Origin: Alcaligenaceae bacterium
GTDB taxonomy: Bacteria > Pseudomonadota > Gammaproteobacteria > Burkholderiales > Burkholderiaceae_B
Length of the DNA: 64,000 nucleotides
Assembly: GCA_013416455.1 (NCBI GenBank)
Contig: JACCES010000004.1
Location: forward strand, 62,001 to 126,000
Direction of reading: 5' to 3'
Part shown: positions 1-7,890 of the stretch, piece by piece
Layout: every line of letters begins with the position of its first letter
Position numbering within the stretch: position 1 is the first letter of the stretch
Program-made: the position numbers and the translations under genes
Notes under the pieces: model-generated
The model's database searches: none
The model's input: only the letters and a program-made list of their open reading frames with translations
What the model was told of the DNA's origin: nothing

Positions 1-52
1 GACAGTCCACTGCGGACTGTCCTCGCCTGACGAATCCGAGCAGCATGCAGGC
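1..52. repeat. REP-like repeat copy with hairpin at left edge
   Basis: Positions 1-8 and 14-21 form a perfect 8-bp stem (GACAGTCC/GGACTGTC) with a 5-nt loop. Positions 24-52, read on the minus strand, match the 29-bp block repeated at 7686, 7753 and 7822 at about 24 of 29 positions by eye. It lies just downstream of the reverse-strand ubiC, so it belongs to the same dispersed repeat family as the array after the M23 peptidase gene. The element may continue left of the window. Confidence 0.6.
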
Positions 53-97
53 TGCGAGGTGGACGAGCAAGCCGAAGGCGCGGCGTGGGGGCATTTT

Positions 98-667
98 TCA
101 GGGGCGGCGCGTCCCGGCCACCCGCCAGAATTCCGGCAGGAAGGCTTCCGCCACCAGCAGGGGCTGGCCCAGGCGCCAGAAGACCGAACAGCGGGCCAGT
201 ACGGAAGCGGCCGCCGGGCAGCCGCTGCCCAGATGGGCGCGCATGGACCGGTAGAGGGGGTGCTGGCTGTGCAGCCGGCAAACGAAGAAGGACGAGCGCG
301 AGATCTGGGCATCGTGGTAGAGCATGTCGGCCAGCGGCCGTGTGCGCAGGCGCCGTATGCCCTGCCACAGGCCGCGCGAGGCCTTGAGGGGCGTGAAGCT
401 GCGTGCGAACACGCTGTCTGTGCCGTCTATGGCCATGCAGATCTCGCGCAGCCAGATTTCGCTGCGGGCGGGGCGCGCCAGCATCCAGGCTTCTTCGGCG
501 TGCAGACTGTCGACGGTTTCACGCATCACGCGCAGATCGACACGACCGAGGCGGCGCAACCCGGCGGTGAGGGCGTCGGGGCGGAACAGCCAGAATTTCT
601 GATGCGAAGTGAGTGAAGGAGGCGGCGCGGGCTGCCAGCCGCTGTGTCTGCAGGGTACAAGTTCCAT
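98..667 (-). CDS. ubiC: Chorismate pyruvate-lyase (UbiC)
   Basis: UbiC converts chorismate to 4-hydroxybenzoate plus pyruvate, the first committed step of ubiquinone synthesis, in the cytosol. The 189-residue product carries the family's WLREI motif (about residues 66-70) and the C-terminal [12 protein letters not shown] segment, which ends in the conserved Glu-Leu/Phe-Leu-Pro region of the E. coli enzyme. The start at 667 (ATG, then ELVPC) is chosen because it leaves room for the divergent pseudouridine synthase gene; an in-frame ATG at 691 would add eight residues. The open frame continues further upstream only as antisense of that neighbour. The divergent starts are about 36 bp apart, so the promoters must overlap. 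Confidence 0.85.
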   Translation of the reverse strand: MELVPCRHSGWQPAPPPSLTSHQKFWLFRPDALTAGLRRLGRVDLRVMRETVDSLHAEEAWMLARPARSEIWLREICMAIDGTDSVFARSFTPLKASRGLWQGIRRLRTRPLADMLYHDAQISRSSFFVCRLHSQHPLYRSMRAHLGSGCPAAASVLARCSVFWRLGQPLLVAEAFLPEFWRVAGTRRP

Positions 668-703
668 GGGGTGTATTATCGCCAAAGACATACAATGCTG
701 CCC

Positions 704-1438
704 ATGGAAAAAATACGAATCTCCAAGCTTCTGGCCGAACGCGGTCTCTGTTCCCGGCGCGAGGCCGACGCCTATATCGAGCGCGGCTGGGTGCGCGTCG
801 ACGGCGTGGTCGTCTCGGAACTCGGCAGCAAGGCCTGGCCGCAGCAGGACATCACGCTGGACAAACAGGCCCGGCAGCGCCAGACCGCGCGCGTCACTCT
901 CATTCTCAACAAGCCGGTCGGGTATGTATCCCACCAGTCCGAGCACGGCTATCGGCGGGCGGTCTCGCTGATCACGCCCGAAAACCTTTATCGGGCGCAG
1001 AAGCAGCAGCAGCGCTTCGACCCCAGCCATCTGCGCGGCCTGGCGCCGGCGGGGCGGCTGGATATCGATTCCCAGGGGCTGCTGGTCCTGACCCAGGACG
1101 GCCGCATCGCGCGGCAACTGATCGCCGACGACAGCGAAATCGAAAAAGAATACCTGGTCAGGGTCGAAGGCAGCATGGTTCCCAATGGCCTGGCCAAGCT
1201 GCGCCACGGCTTGTCGCTCGATGGTGCGCCGCTCAGGCCGGCGGAAGTCGAATGGCAGAACGAAGATCAGCTGCGCTTCATCCTGCGCGAAGGCAAGAAG
1301 CGTCAGATCCGCCGCATGTGCGCGATCGTGGGGCTGAAGGTGGTGGGCCTGAAACGTGTGCGTATGGGGCGCATCGTGCTGGGCGACCTGCCTCAGGGAA
1401 AATGGCGCTACCTGCGCGAAGGCGAACGGTTCTTGTAG
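704..1438 (+). CDS. rRNA pseudouridine synthase, RsuA/RluB/RluF family
   Basis: The 244-residue product begins with an S4 RNA-binding domain (about residues 4-50; [20 protein letters not shown]) followed by the pseudouridine synthase domain. The catalytic-aspartate motif [17 protein letters not shown] and the late KKRQIRRM motif are both intact. Enzymes of this family isomerise single uridines in 16S or 23S rRNA. The S4 layout and length resemble RluF/RluB more than RluC/D, but the target uridine cannot be read from sequence. The start at 704 (MEKIRIS) directly precedes the S4 domain; an ATG at 695 (MLPMEK) is equally possible. Confidence 0.85.
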   Translation: MEKIRISKLLAERGLCSRREADAYIERGWVRVDGVVVSELGSKAWPQQDITLDKQARQRQTARVTLILNKPVGYVSHQSEHGYRRAVSLITPENLYRAQKQQQRFDPSHLRGLAPAGRLDIDSQGLLVLTQDGRIARQLIADDSEIEKEYLVRVEGSMVPNGLAKLRHGLSLDGAPLRPAEVEWQNEDQLRFILREGKKRQIRRMCAIVGLKVVGLKRVRMGRIVLGDLPQGKWRYLREGERFL

Positions 1439-1525
1439 GGCGCCCCGCGCGGCCTTCCGTATGGGGGCGCCTTCGGCGTTGCGTGCAAGCCGCGACGTGA
1501 ACAGGGTTTGCGCCCGACCCCGTGG

Positions 1526-2383
1526 TCAGCCGCGCTCGCTGCGGGCCAGCGTGTGGCCGGCGCGCTCGTCCTGGCCGAGTCTTTCGGCCAGCCAGGGCAG
1601 GGCGCCGGCAAGCGCATCATGGAGCGTCCAGGGCGGGTTGACCACGAACATGCCGCTGCCGTGCAGGCCGAAACCGTCGGCGGCGGGCCGGCAGACTTTC
1701 AGTGTGGCGTGCACCCATACCGTATCCAGGCGTTCAAGCGCCCGGACCAGCGTCTGGACTTCCTTGCGCTGCACCAGCGGATACCAGACGGCAAAGCTGC
1801 CGGTGGCGAAGCGTTTGAGCCCTTCCTGCACGGCGGTCAGCGTGCGGCGGTAGTCCTGTTTGTCCTCGTAAGAGGGGTCGATCAGTACGAGGCCGCGCCG
1901 GGTGGGCGGCGGCAGCAGGGCCTTGATCCCCTCGAAGCCATCGGCCTGCATGACGGCGACCTGGCGCGACCGGCCGCGAGGGTGGCGAGACAGATTGCGC
2001 CTGAGCACGTCGATCTCGGCGGGGTGCATTTCGAACAGCCGCAGCCGGTCGTGGTCGCGCATGGCTTCCAGCGCCAGCCAGGGCGAGCCGGGATAGCGCC
2101 GCGAGCCGCCTTGCGGGTTGAAGGCCGCGACCGCCTCGCAGTACCGCGCCACCAGGCCTGGGGCGTCGCCGGACTCCGACAGCCGCGCCACGCCATCGGC
2201 GAATTCGGACTTCTTTCTGGACCATTCGTCGTCCAGATCGTAGATGCCGGCGCCGGCGTGGGTGTCCACTACCCAGTAGGGGGCGTCCTTGAGATTGAAA
2301 TGATCCAGGATATGAACCAGGACGGCATGCTTGAGCACGTCGGCATGGTTGCCGGCATGAAAGGCGTGGCGGTAGCTGAACAC
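1526..2383 (-). CDS. rlmJ: 23S rRNA (adenine2030-N6)-methyltransferase RlmJ
   Basis: The 285-residue product matches E. coli RlmJ (YhiR) along its length. The N-terminus FSYRHAFHAGNHADVLKH is almost identical, DTHAGAGIYDL is the SAM-binding motif I, and LIDPSYE occupies the place of the usual DPPYE catalytic motif of N6-adenine methyltransferases. The start is GTG at 2383; an ATG would have to lie inside the conserved N-terminus. A purine-rich GAAGAGA stands upstream. It follows the glycerophosphodiesterase gene by 18 bp on the same strand, suggesting cotranscription. Serine in place of the second proline of the catalytic motif is a variant of a family-variable position. Confidence 0.93.
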   Translation of the reverse strand: MFSYRHAFHAGNHADVLKHAVLVHILDHFNLKDAPYWVVDTHAGAGIYDLDDEWSRKKSEFADGVARLSESGDAPGLVARYCEAVAAFNPQGGSRRYPGSPWLALEAMRDHDRLRLFEMHPAEIDVLRRNLSRHPRGRSRQVAVMQADGFEGIKALLPPPTRRGLVLIDPSYEDKQDYRRTLTAVQEGLKRFATGSFAVWYPLVQRKEVQTLVRALERLDTVWVHATLKVCRPAADGFGLHGSGMFVVNPPWTLHDALAGALPWLAERLGQDERAGHTLARSERG

Positions 2384-2401
2384 GGTGTGTGGGTCTCTTC
2401 T

Positions 2402-3157
2402 TCAGAACTGGCCCGGGGCCAGGGTTTCGACTTCGTCGGTGATGATGGCGTGGCAGCCCCAGGACAGCAGCTCGCGGGCGCGGTCGATGTCGTTCACCGT
2501 CCAGACGGCGAGGCTCAGCCCCTCGGCGCGCACCGCGCGCACGATGTCTACGGTGATGAATTCGTGGTTCAGGTTGAGGCCGCGACAGCCCAGCCACGCC
2601 ACGCGCTCGCGCCAATCGGGCGGCAGCTCGTTTTCGATGAGCAGGGCGCGCGGCAGCCCGGGGGCCGCTTCCCGCGCGGCGGCCAGGGCTTTTTCCGAGA
2701 AGGATGATAACAGGGGCGGCAGCGCGGCGCCCGACCATAGTTCCCGCGCCGCGCGCGCAAGCCGGTCGCCCGTGTGGTCTTCCATGCCGGGGCAGGGCTT
2801 GATTTCTATATTGCTGTGTATGCCGTTGGCCCGGGTATAGGCGGCTATGCCGTACAGGGTTGCGACCGGTTCCCCCGCATAGTCGGGGGAATGCCAGCCG
2901 CCGAAGTCGAAGCGGGCCAGGTCGGCGTAGCGGTAATCCTGGGCGCGTCCCCGGCCACTGGAAGTCCGTTCCAGGGTGTCGTCATGCAGGAGGATGGGCA
3001 CGTCGTCCGCGCTGAGTTTGACGTCGTACTCCATCATGAGGAAGCCGCAGGACGCACCCTTGCGGAAGGCCGCAAGCGTGTTTTCGGGCGCCTTGCGGCC
3101 GGCGCCCCGATGGGCGACGAGACGGGGGTAGGGCCATTCCGGAGAGGGAAAGGTCAT
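2402..3157 (-). CDS. ugpQ: Cytosolic glycerophosphodiester phosphodiesterase (UgpQ-like)
   Basis: This enzyme hydrolyses deacylated phospholipids to sn-glycerol 3-phosphate and an alcohol. The 251-residue product shows the GDPD signature: AHRGAGRKAPENT near residue 12, the metal-binding MEYDVKLSADDVPILLHDDTLERT segment, IEIKP in the middle and VWTVND near the C-terminus. There is no signal peptide, which fits the cytosolic UgpQ class. The start at 3157 is supported by GGAGG eight to nine bases upstream; longer in-frame starts add non-conserved sequence. rlmJ follows after 18 bp. Confidence 0.92.
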   Translation of the reverse strand: MTFPSPEWPYPRLVAHRGAGRKAPENTLAAFRKGASCGFLMMEYDVKLSADDVPILLHDDTLERTSSGRGRAQDYRYADLARFDFGGWHSPDYAGEPVATLYGIAAYTRANGIHSNIEIKPCPGMEDHTGDRLARAARELWSGAALPPLLSSFSEKALAAAREAAPGLPRALLIENELPPDWRERVAWLGCRGLNLNHEFITVDIVRAVRAEGLSLAVWTVNDIDRARELLSWGCHAIITDEVETLAPGQF

Positions 3158-3386
3158 GGACGGGGCCTCCGCTGGACGGCCGCCGTCGGGGCGGCCTGAT
3201 CCGCCCATTATCCCTCGCCGCGCTGCTGCGGGGGGCTTTATGCTGGTGTTAAACTCCGGCAACGTGTGAAATTCCGGTCGGATGGCCGCGGTTTCCCGGC
3301 ACTATTAAATTGGGGGAGCTTCCGGCTCCGTAATCTGAATGCCCGGCCAGACCCCGCCCATGGGCGAGGCTCGGGCCTGGACTCGT

Positions 3387-3401
3387 GTTCAAAATTTGAA
3401 C
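3387..3401. promoter_or_regulatory. Inverted repeat in the ppiD leader
   Basis: GTTCAAAATTTGAAC has 7-bp arms around a single A and lies just before the ribosome-binding sequence of ppiD. It could be a protein-binding site or a small leader hairpin; no regulator is implied. The rest of 3158-3411 shows a GC-rich hairpin-like stretch around 3340-3375 (including the palindrome CGCCCATGGGCG) and no gene or tRNA. Confidence 0.3.
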
Positions 3402-3411
3402 CAGGTGATTA

Positions 3412-5376
3412 ATGTTCGATTTCATTCGTACGCACCAGCGCCTCATGCAGCTCGTGCTGCTGGTGCTCATCGTTCCCTCGTTCGTCCTGATCGGTTTCAG
3501 CGGCTACAGCACTTATGTATCCGGCGACAAAGACCTGGTCAAGGTGGGGGATTCGGCAGTGACCCTGCAGGAATTCGAACTGGCACGCCGTAATCAGCTC
3601 GAACAGATGCAGCGCAGCAGCATGGGCCGTTTCGATCCGGCCATGCTCGACAACCGCCCCGCCAGGGAAATGCTGCTGGAATCGCTGGTGGACCGGCGCG
3701 TCCTGGTGGATGTCGCCACCCGCGAGCGCTTCAGCGTTTCGGATGCCGTCTTGCGCAGTTCCATCGCGGGCATGCCCGAATTCCAGGACAACGGCCGCTT
3801 TTCCGCCGAGCGCTACAACCAGCTGCTTGCCTCCGCGGGGCTGAGCACACGCGATTTCGAACAGGGCCAGCGCGGTGAATTGGCGCTGGAACGGGTGCTG
3901 GGCCCGGTGGGCCGAAGCGCGGTGCTTCCCGAACCCGTGCTGGCGGCCATCGCCGCCGCGCTGACGGAAGAGCGCAGTGTGCGCCTGATGGCCTTTCCCG
4001 CGTCCGAACATGAAAAGGACATCGTCATCGGCGAGGCCGATGTGCAGGCATGGTACGAGACGAACAAGGAAAGCCTGACTGTGCCGGACCAGGTCGCGGC
4101 GCAATACCTGCTGCTCGACGAAGCCGTGGCCATGCAGGCCGTCGGCGACATCGCCGAAACAGACCTCCAGGCCTATTACGAACAGAACAAGGCGCGCTAT
4201 GTCATGCCGCCGCGCGTGAACGTCAGCCACATCCAGGTCAGCGTGGCCCCCGGCGCGCCGCAGGACGAGCGCAAGGCCGCGCGCGAGCGCGCCGAGGCCA
4301 TCGCCGGAAAGGTGAAGGCCGATCCGGCCATTTTCGCCGATGTGGCCCGTGAAGCATCCGAAGACGTGGGCACGGCCCGTGACGGCGGGCAGCTGGGCTG
4401 GGTGTCGCCGGGCACTTGGCCGTCGGCGCTTGAAGAAGCCGTCTTCGCGCTGTCCGAAGGCGGTGTTTCCGGGGTCGTGGAAGGCGACGAAGGCTTCCAT
4501 GTGTTCATTGCCAACCAGGTCGAAGGCGAAAAAGGCGAAACCTTCCAGGAAGCGCGCGAAAAGGTCGAAGAGGAAGTGCGCCGTCAGTTGGCGGCCGAGC
4601 GTTTTGCCGATATGGCCACCCGGCTGACCGACCTGATCTACGACAATCCGGCCAGTCTGGAGCCGGCGGCACAAGAGCTCGGCCTGGAACCGCGCATGGT
4701 GACCGGTGTCACGCGCGATACGCTGCTGGGCGTGGAAGATGCAGGCGAACAGGCGGCCGCCGCCAGCGCCGATGTGGCCGTGTTCAGCGATGCGCGTGTG
4801 CGCAACACGCTGTTCTCGGCTTCCCTGCTTCAGGAAAAGGTCAATTCCGGCGTGATCGAGATTTCCCCGGACACCATGGTGGTGGTCCGGGTTGCCGCTT
4901 TCGAGCCGGCCCATGTGCCGCCGCTGGAGCAGGTCAAGGGCCGGGTCGAAAACGTCTTGCTGATGGAACGCGCGCGCGAGGCCGCGGCCGCGGCCGGCGA
5001 ACAGGAACTCGCTTCCCTGCGTGCCGCCGCGCCCGACGCCGAGCTGCCGGAAGGGTTCGGCAGCCCCATGATTCTCAGCCGCATCGACAACCAGGGCGTC
5101 GCCAAAGCCGTGCTGGACGCCATATTCGCGGCGGATGCCAAGGCATTGCCCGCCTACGTGGGCGTGAGCGGCCCCCAGGGTTATGTCGTTGCGCGCCTGG
5201 AATCGGTGGAAGCCGGCGATGCCGATTCACCGCTGGTGGCGGGCCTGGACATCGAATTGTCCCGCTCATGGGGCGTGGCGGAAGAGCGCGCCGTCCTGCA
5301 GGAAATGCGTACGCGGGCCGGTGTCGAACGCACGCCTGAGGCCGAAGAATTGCTCTCGGGCCAAACAGTGGACTAG
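3412..5376 (+). CDS. ppiD: Periplasmic chaperone / peptidyl-prolyl isomerase PpiD
   Basis: PpiD is an inner-membrane-anchored chaperone that assists proteins emerging from the Sec translocon. The 654-residue product starts MFDFIRTHQRLMQLVLLVLI, with one membrane helix at about residues 11-32 and the rest periplasmic: a SurA_N-like domain, then a parvulin rotamase domain at roughly residues 265-365 (from NVSHIQVSV to GFHVFIANQV), then a C-terminal domain. Length and order match the E. coli protein. AGGTG stands seven bases before the ATG. The stop codon TAG at 5374 is the first triplet of an intergenic repeat. Confidence 0.93.
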   Translation: MFDFIRTHQRLMQLVLLVLIVPSFVLIGFSGYSTYVSGDKDLVKVGDSAVTLQEFELARRNQLEQMQRSSMGRFDPAMLDNRPAREMLLESLVDRRVLVDVATRERFSVSDAVLRSSIAGMPEFQDNGRFSAERYNQLLASAGLSTRDFEQGQRGELALERVLGPVGRSAVLPEPVLAAIAAALTEERSVRLMAFPASEHEKDIVIGEADVQAWYETNKESLTVPDQVAAQYLLLDEAVAMQAVGDIAETDLQAYYEQNKARYVMPPRVNVSHIQVSVAPGAPQDERKAARERAEAIAGKVKADPAIFADVAREASEDVGTARDGGQLGWVSPGTWPSALEEAVFALSEGGVSGVVEGDEGFHVFIANQVEGEKGETFQEAREKVEEEVRRQLAAERFADMATRLTDLIYDNPASLEPAAQELGLEPRMVTGVTRDTLLGVEDAGEQAAAASADVAVFSDARVRNTLFSASLLQEKVNSGVIEISPDTMVVVRVAAFEPAHVPPLEQVKGRVENVLLMERAREAAAAAGEQELASLRAAAPDAELPEGFGSPMILSRIDNQGVAKAVLDAIFAADAKALPAYVGVSGPQGYVVARLESVEAGDADSPLVAGLDIELSRSWGVAEERAVLQEMRTRAGVERTPEAEELLSGQTVD

Positions 5377-5408
5377 GGCCCGTCCACGCTAAACGGCGCC
5401 TCGCACTG
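5376..5408. repeat. Convergent-junction repeat, copy 1
   Basis: A 33-bp element beginning GGGCCCGTCCACGCTAAA lies between the convergent ends of ppiD and tesA. It matches the element at 22604-22636 at 28 or more of 33 positions, and its first half matches the reversed element at 61311-61337. The first G is the last base of the ppiD stop codon. Function unknown; placement at a convergent junction suggests a bidirectional terminator or a dispersed miniature element. Confidence 0.6.
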
Positions 5409-5424
5409 AATGGCGGGCCAGGGC

Positions 5425-6081
5425 CTACTTCAGCAGGGGTTCGAGGCCGGCCCAGATCGTATCGGCGATATGCCGCTGGGCTTCCACCGTGGGGTGCAGG
5501 CCGTCGGGCTGGAACATGCCCGGCTCCGTGGCGATGCCTTCCAGCATGAACGGCACCAGCGTTGCCCCGGTTTCCCGGGCCAGTTCGGCAAAGGCGCCGT
5601 GGAATTCCCGGGCATAGCGCTGCCCGTAATTGGGCGGGATGTGCTGGCCCACCAGCAGGACTTCGGCTCCCTGCGTCTGGCTAAGCGCTATCATCTCGCG
5701 CAGGTTGTCCTTCATGGCGGCGACCGGCAGCCCGCGCAGCCCATCGTTCGCGCCCAGTTGCAGGACTACGATATCGGCGCTGAATTCCCGCAGTGTCTGC
5801 GGCAGGCGCTGCAGGCCGCCCATGGTCGTATCGCCGCTGATGCTGGCGTTTCGTATCTGGTATGCTTGTTTCCGTGCCGCCAGGCGCTGTTCGATGTGTC
5901 CCACCCAGCCGCTGCCTCGCGGCAGCCCGTATTCCGCCGAAAGGCTGTCTCCGAATACCAGGATATGGCCCGGGGCCGGCCCGTTTCCGGCGAGACCCGG
6001 GCCGGGTTCGGCATAGCCGGCTCGCAGCCACAGCAGCAGCGCAAATCCCAGCAACAAAACTATCGGTTTCCCCCAACGCAT
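5425..6081 (-). CDS. tesA: Periplasmic acyl-CoA thioesterase I / arylesterase TesA (GDSL family)
   Basis: TesA is a periplasmic multifunctional esterase (thioesterase I, lysophospholipase L1). The 218-residue product has an N-terminal signal peptide (about residues 5-24, hydrophobic, ending AGYA), block I VFGDSLSAEYG with the nucleophile at Ser46, the glycine of block II, block III LGANDGLRG with the oxyanion Asn, and block V DGLHP with the Asp-His pair. It stands head-to-head with the YbbA-type ATPase gene, as in E. coli. Here the two ATG codons overlap on opposite strands, so neither gene has a leader outside the other. Confidence 0.93.
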   Translation of the reverse strand: MRWGKPIVLLLGFALLLWLRAGYAEPGPGLAGNGPAPGHILVFGDSLSAEYGLPRGSGWVGHIEQRLAARKQAYQIRNASISGDTTMGGLQRLPQTLREFSADIVVLQLGANDGLRGLPVAAMKDNLREMIALSQTQGAEVLLVGQHIPPNYGQRYAREFHGAFAELARETGATLVPFMLEGIATEPGMFQPDGLHPTVEAQRHIADTIWAGLEPLLK

Positions 6082-6772
6082 GCAATCAGCTCCCAGTATT
6101 GAAGTGGTGGACCTCTGTCAGCGCGTCGCCGACAGCTCCGGTGTCCTGGATATTTTAAGCATGGTCAGTTTCACAGTGGGAAACGGCGAAGCGGTGGCCA
6201 TCACCGGCAGCTCGGGCTCGGGCAAGAGCACCCTGCTGGGCCTCATGGCGGGGCTGGACGTTCCCACTTCGGGCACCGTCAGGCTGCTGGGCCACGATCT
6301 TTTCACGCTGGATGAAGAAGCCCGCGCCCGGCTGCGCGCACAGTATGTGGGTTTCGTCTTCCAGGCCTTCCATCTGCTGCCGAACCTCACAGCGCTGGAA
6401 AACGTCATGCTGCCGCTTGAACTGCGGGGTGAATCCGCCCAGGCGCCGGCCCGGGCGATGCTGGAACGGGTGGGCCTTAAAGACCGCCTGAGCCATTATC
6501 CCCGCACCTTGTCCGGGGGCGAGCAGCAGCGCGTGTCGCTGGCCCGCGCCTTTGTGCAGAAACCGGCTCTGCTGTTCGCCGACGAACCCACCGGAAGCCT
6601 GGACGAGCAGAACGGGCGCATGGTGACGGATCTGATGTTCGGCCTGCACCAGGAACTCGGGACATCGCTGGTGCTGGTGACGCACGACCCGCAGTTGGCC
6701 GCCCGTTGCGGCCGCGAGTTGCGGCTCGCCGGAGGCCGGCTGGTGGATTCGGGACAGGCGGCGCCAGCATGA
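6080..6772 (+). CDS. ybbA: ABC transporter ATPase, YbbA type
   Basis: The 230-residue cytosolic ATPase belongs to the MacB/LolD/YbbA branch. Walker A GSSGSGKST is at about residues 40-48, the Q-loop is FQAFHLLPNLT, the signature is LSGGEQQR, Walker B is ALLFADEPTG and the H-loop is LVTHD. In E. coli ybbA is divergent from tesA and followed by the permease gene ybbP. The tesA linkage is kept, but no permease follows: the next gene is an M23 peptidase whose ATG overlaps this stop by 4 bp. The ATPase must act with a permease encoded elsewhere, or has been repurposed with the peptidase, as FtsEX-type ATPases regulate cell-wall hydrolases. The latter is inference. Confidence 0.88.
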   Translation: MQSAPSIEVVDLCQRVADSSGVLDILSMVSFTVGNGEAVAITGSSGSGKSTLLGLMAGLDVPTSGTVRLLGHDLFTLDEEARARLRAQYVGFVFQAFHLLPNLTALENVMLPLELRGESAQAPARAMLERVGLKDRLSHYPRTLSGGEQQRVSLARAFVQKPALLFADEPTGSLDEQNGRMVTDLMFGLHQELGTSLVLVTHDPQLAARCGRELRLAGGRLVDSGQAAPA

Positions 6773-7680
6773 TGCCGGCCGGCGTTCGGGAGTCCGCGCG
6801 GGGCGGGGCGCCTCGCGCAAAGATGACGCCGGTCCGGCTGGCCGGCGGCCTGCTGTGCGCCTTCGGCATGGTGGCGGCCATGTCCGGCGGCGCCGCCGCT
6901 CATGCTGCGGGCTTCATCGCGCGCACCCTGCATCAGCCGGTGCCCGGCGGTGTCGCGGTGCTGTCCTTGGGTGCGTCCGAGCGGAAACCATCGGCGCGTT
7001 ACGATGCCGCGCCGGTGATGGTGGTGAAAGACAGCAATGACGAGTGGGTGGCCATCGTCGGCATCGATCTCAAGGCCGCCCGGGGACGTCACGAATTGCG
7101 GGTGGAAGGTCCGGAGGGAAGCCGGCGGCTGGTTTTCGAGGTGGGACACAAGGAATATGCCAGCCAGCACATCAAACTGAAGAATCAGGCGCACGTCACG
7201 CCCGATCCGGAACAGCTCAAGCGCTACGAGCGCGAGTACGCCGAACAAATGGAGGCTTATGCCCGCTTCCGTCCAGGCGGCCCCAGCAATGTGCTGCTCG
7301 ACCCGCCCGTGAAGGGTCGCACCTCCAGTCCCTTCGGGCTGCGGCGTTTTTTCAACGGCGAGGAGCGCAACCCTCATTCAGGCCTGGATTTCGCGGTGCC
7401 CCGGGGTACGCCCGTCCAGGCGCCGGCCGACGGGGTGGTGACGATAGTGGGGGATTATTTCTTCAATGGCCGTACCGTGTTCGTGGATCATGGGCAGGGC
7501 TTCATCACCATGTATTGCCACCTGGACGCGGTTTCGGTGGACGTCGGCCGGGAAGTGAAGCGCGGCGAGGTTCTGGGCAGGGTGGGGGCCACGGGCCGCG
7601 CCACCGGCCCGCATCTGCACTGGAACGTGAGTCTGAACGGGAACCGGGTGGACCCGGCGATTTTTCTGAAGGGAAGGTGA
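6769..7680 (+). CDS. M23 family metallopeptidase (murein hydrolase-like)
   Basis: The product is predicted to be exported: from the in-frame ATG at 6823 it reads MTPVRLAGGLLCAFGMVAAM with an Ala-rich cleavage region. The start at 6769 (ATGA overlap with the upstream stop) is preferred for translational coupling, giving 303 residues; 6823 would give 285 and a cleaner signal peptide. The C-terminal third is a LytM/M23 domain with intact zinc ligands: NPHSGLDFAVPRGTPVQAPADG and PHLHWNVSLNG. The N-terminal part resembles the beta-rich domain of PA-family M23 endopeptidases. Expected activity is cleavage of peptidoglycan cross-bridges in the periplasm. Its coupling to an ABC ATPase gene is unusual. 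Confidence 0.85.
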   Translation: MMPAGVRESARGGAPRAKMTPVRLAGGLLCAFGMVAAMSGGAAAHAAGFIARTLHQPVPGGVAVLSLGASERKPSARYDAAPVMVVKDSNDEWVAIVGIDLKAARGRHELRVEGPEGSRRLVFEVGHKEYASQHIKLKNQAHVTPDPEQLKRYEREYAEQMEAYARFRPGGPSNVLLDPPVKGRTSSPFGLRRFFNGEERNPHSGLDFAVPRGTPVQAPADGVVTIVGDYFFNGRTVFVDHGQGFITMYCHLDAVSVDVGREVKRGEVLGRVGATGRATGPHLHWNVSLNGNRVDPAIFLKGR

Positions 7681-7685
7681 GAGAG

Positions 7686-7890
7686 GCCTGCATGCGGCTC
7701 GGATGAATCCGGCGCCGGTTCAATTTATTGCCACGGTTTTTTCCACCTCGCGGCCTGCATGCCGCTCGGATGAATCCGGCGCAGAACAGTACCTTGCTGT
7801 GACGGTTTTCCCCACCTCGCCGCCTGCATGCGGCTCGGATGAATCCGGCGCAGAACAGTCCTCAGGACTGTTCTGTGTCCGGATTCATCC
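7686..7890. repeat. Three tandem REP-like units ending in a long palindrome
   Basis: A 29-bp block starting GCCTGCATGC occurs at 7686-7714, 7753-7781 and 7822-7850 (first and third identical, second with one change), with period 67 then 69 bp. The intervening parts also share sequence (ACGGTTTT, CCACCTCGC). The third unit ends in an inverted repeat spanning 7837-7890. The outer arms are 7837-7848 and 7879-7890 (GGATGAATCCGG and its complement) and the inner arms 7851-7862 and 7864-7875 (CAGAACAGTCCT and its complement). The spoT stop codon (7885-7887) is inside the right outer arm. The palindrome could act as a bidirectional terminator between the convergent M23 and spoT genes. Confidence 0.8.

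Noticed and set aside
668-1207. Reverse-strand open frame extending ubiC upstream to give a protein twice the usual length
   Set aside because: The extension is antisense to the pseudouridine synthase gene and has no UbiC similarity; the start at 667 (or 691) gives the normal length.
1526-2383. Loss of function in RlmJ because of Ser in the DPPY-type motif
   Set aside because: The position is known to vary in N6-adenine methyltransferases and the rest of the motif and protein is intact.
3158-3411. Possible tRNA upstream of ppiD, as tRNA genes often lie in this neighbourhood in relatives
   Set aside because: No T-loop consensus or cloverleaf arms found; only GC-rich hairpins and a 7-bp palindrome.
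7686-7850. CRISPR-like pattern: three 29-bp repeats with 38-40-bp spacers
   Set aside because: Only three units, the spacers share sequence with each other, a related diverged copy occurs elsewhere, the last unit is palindromic, and no cas genes are present.
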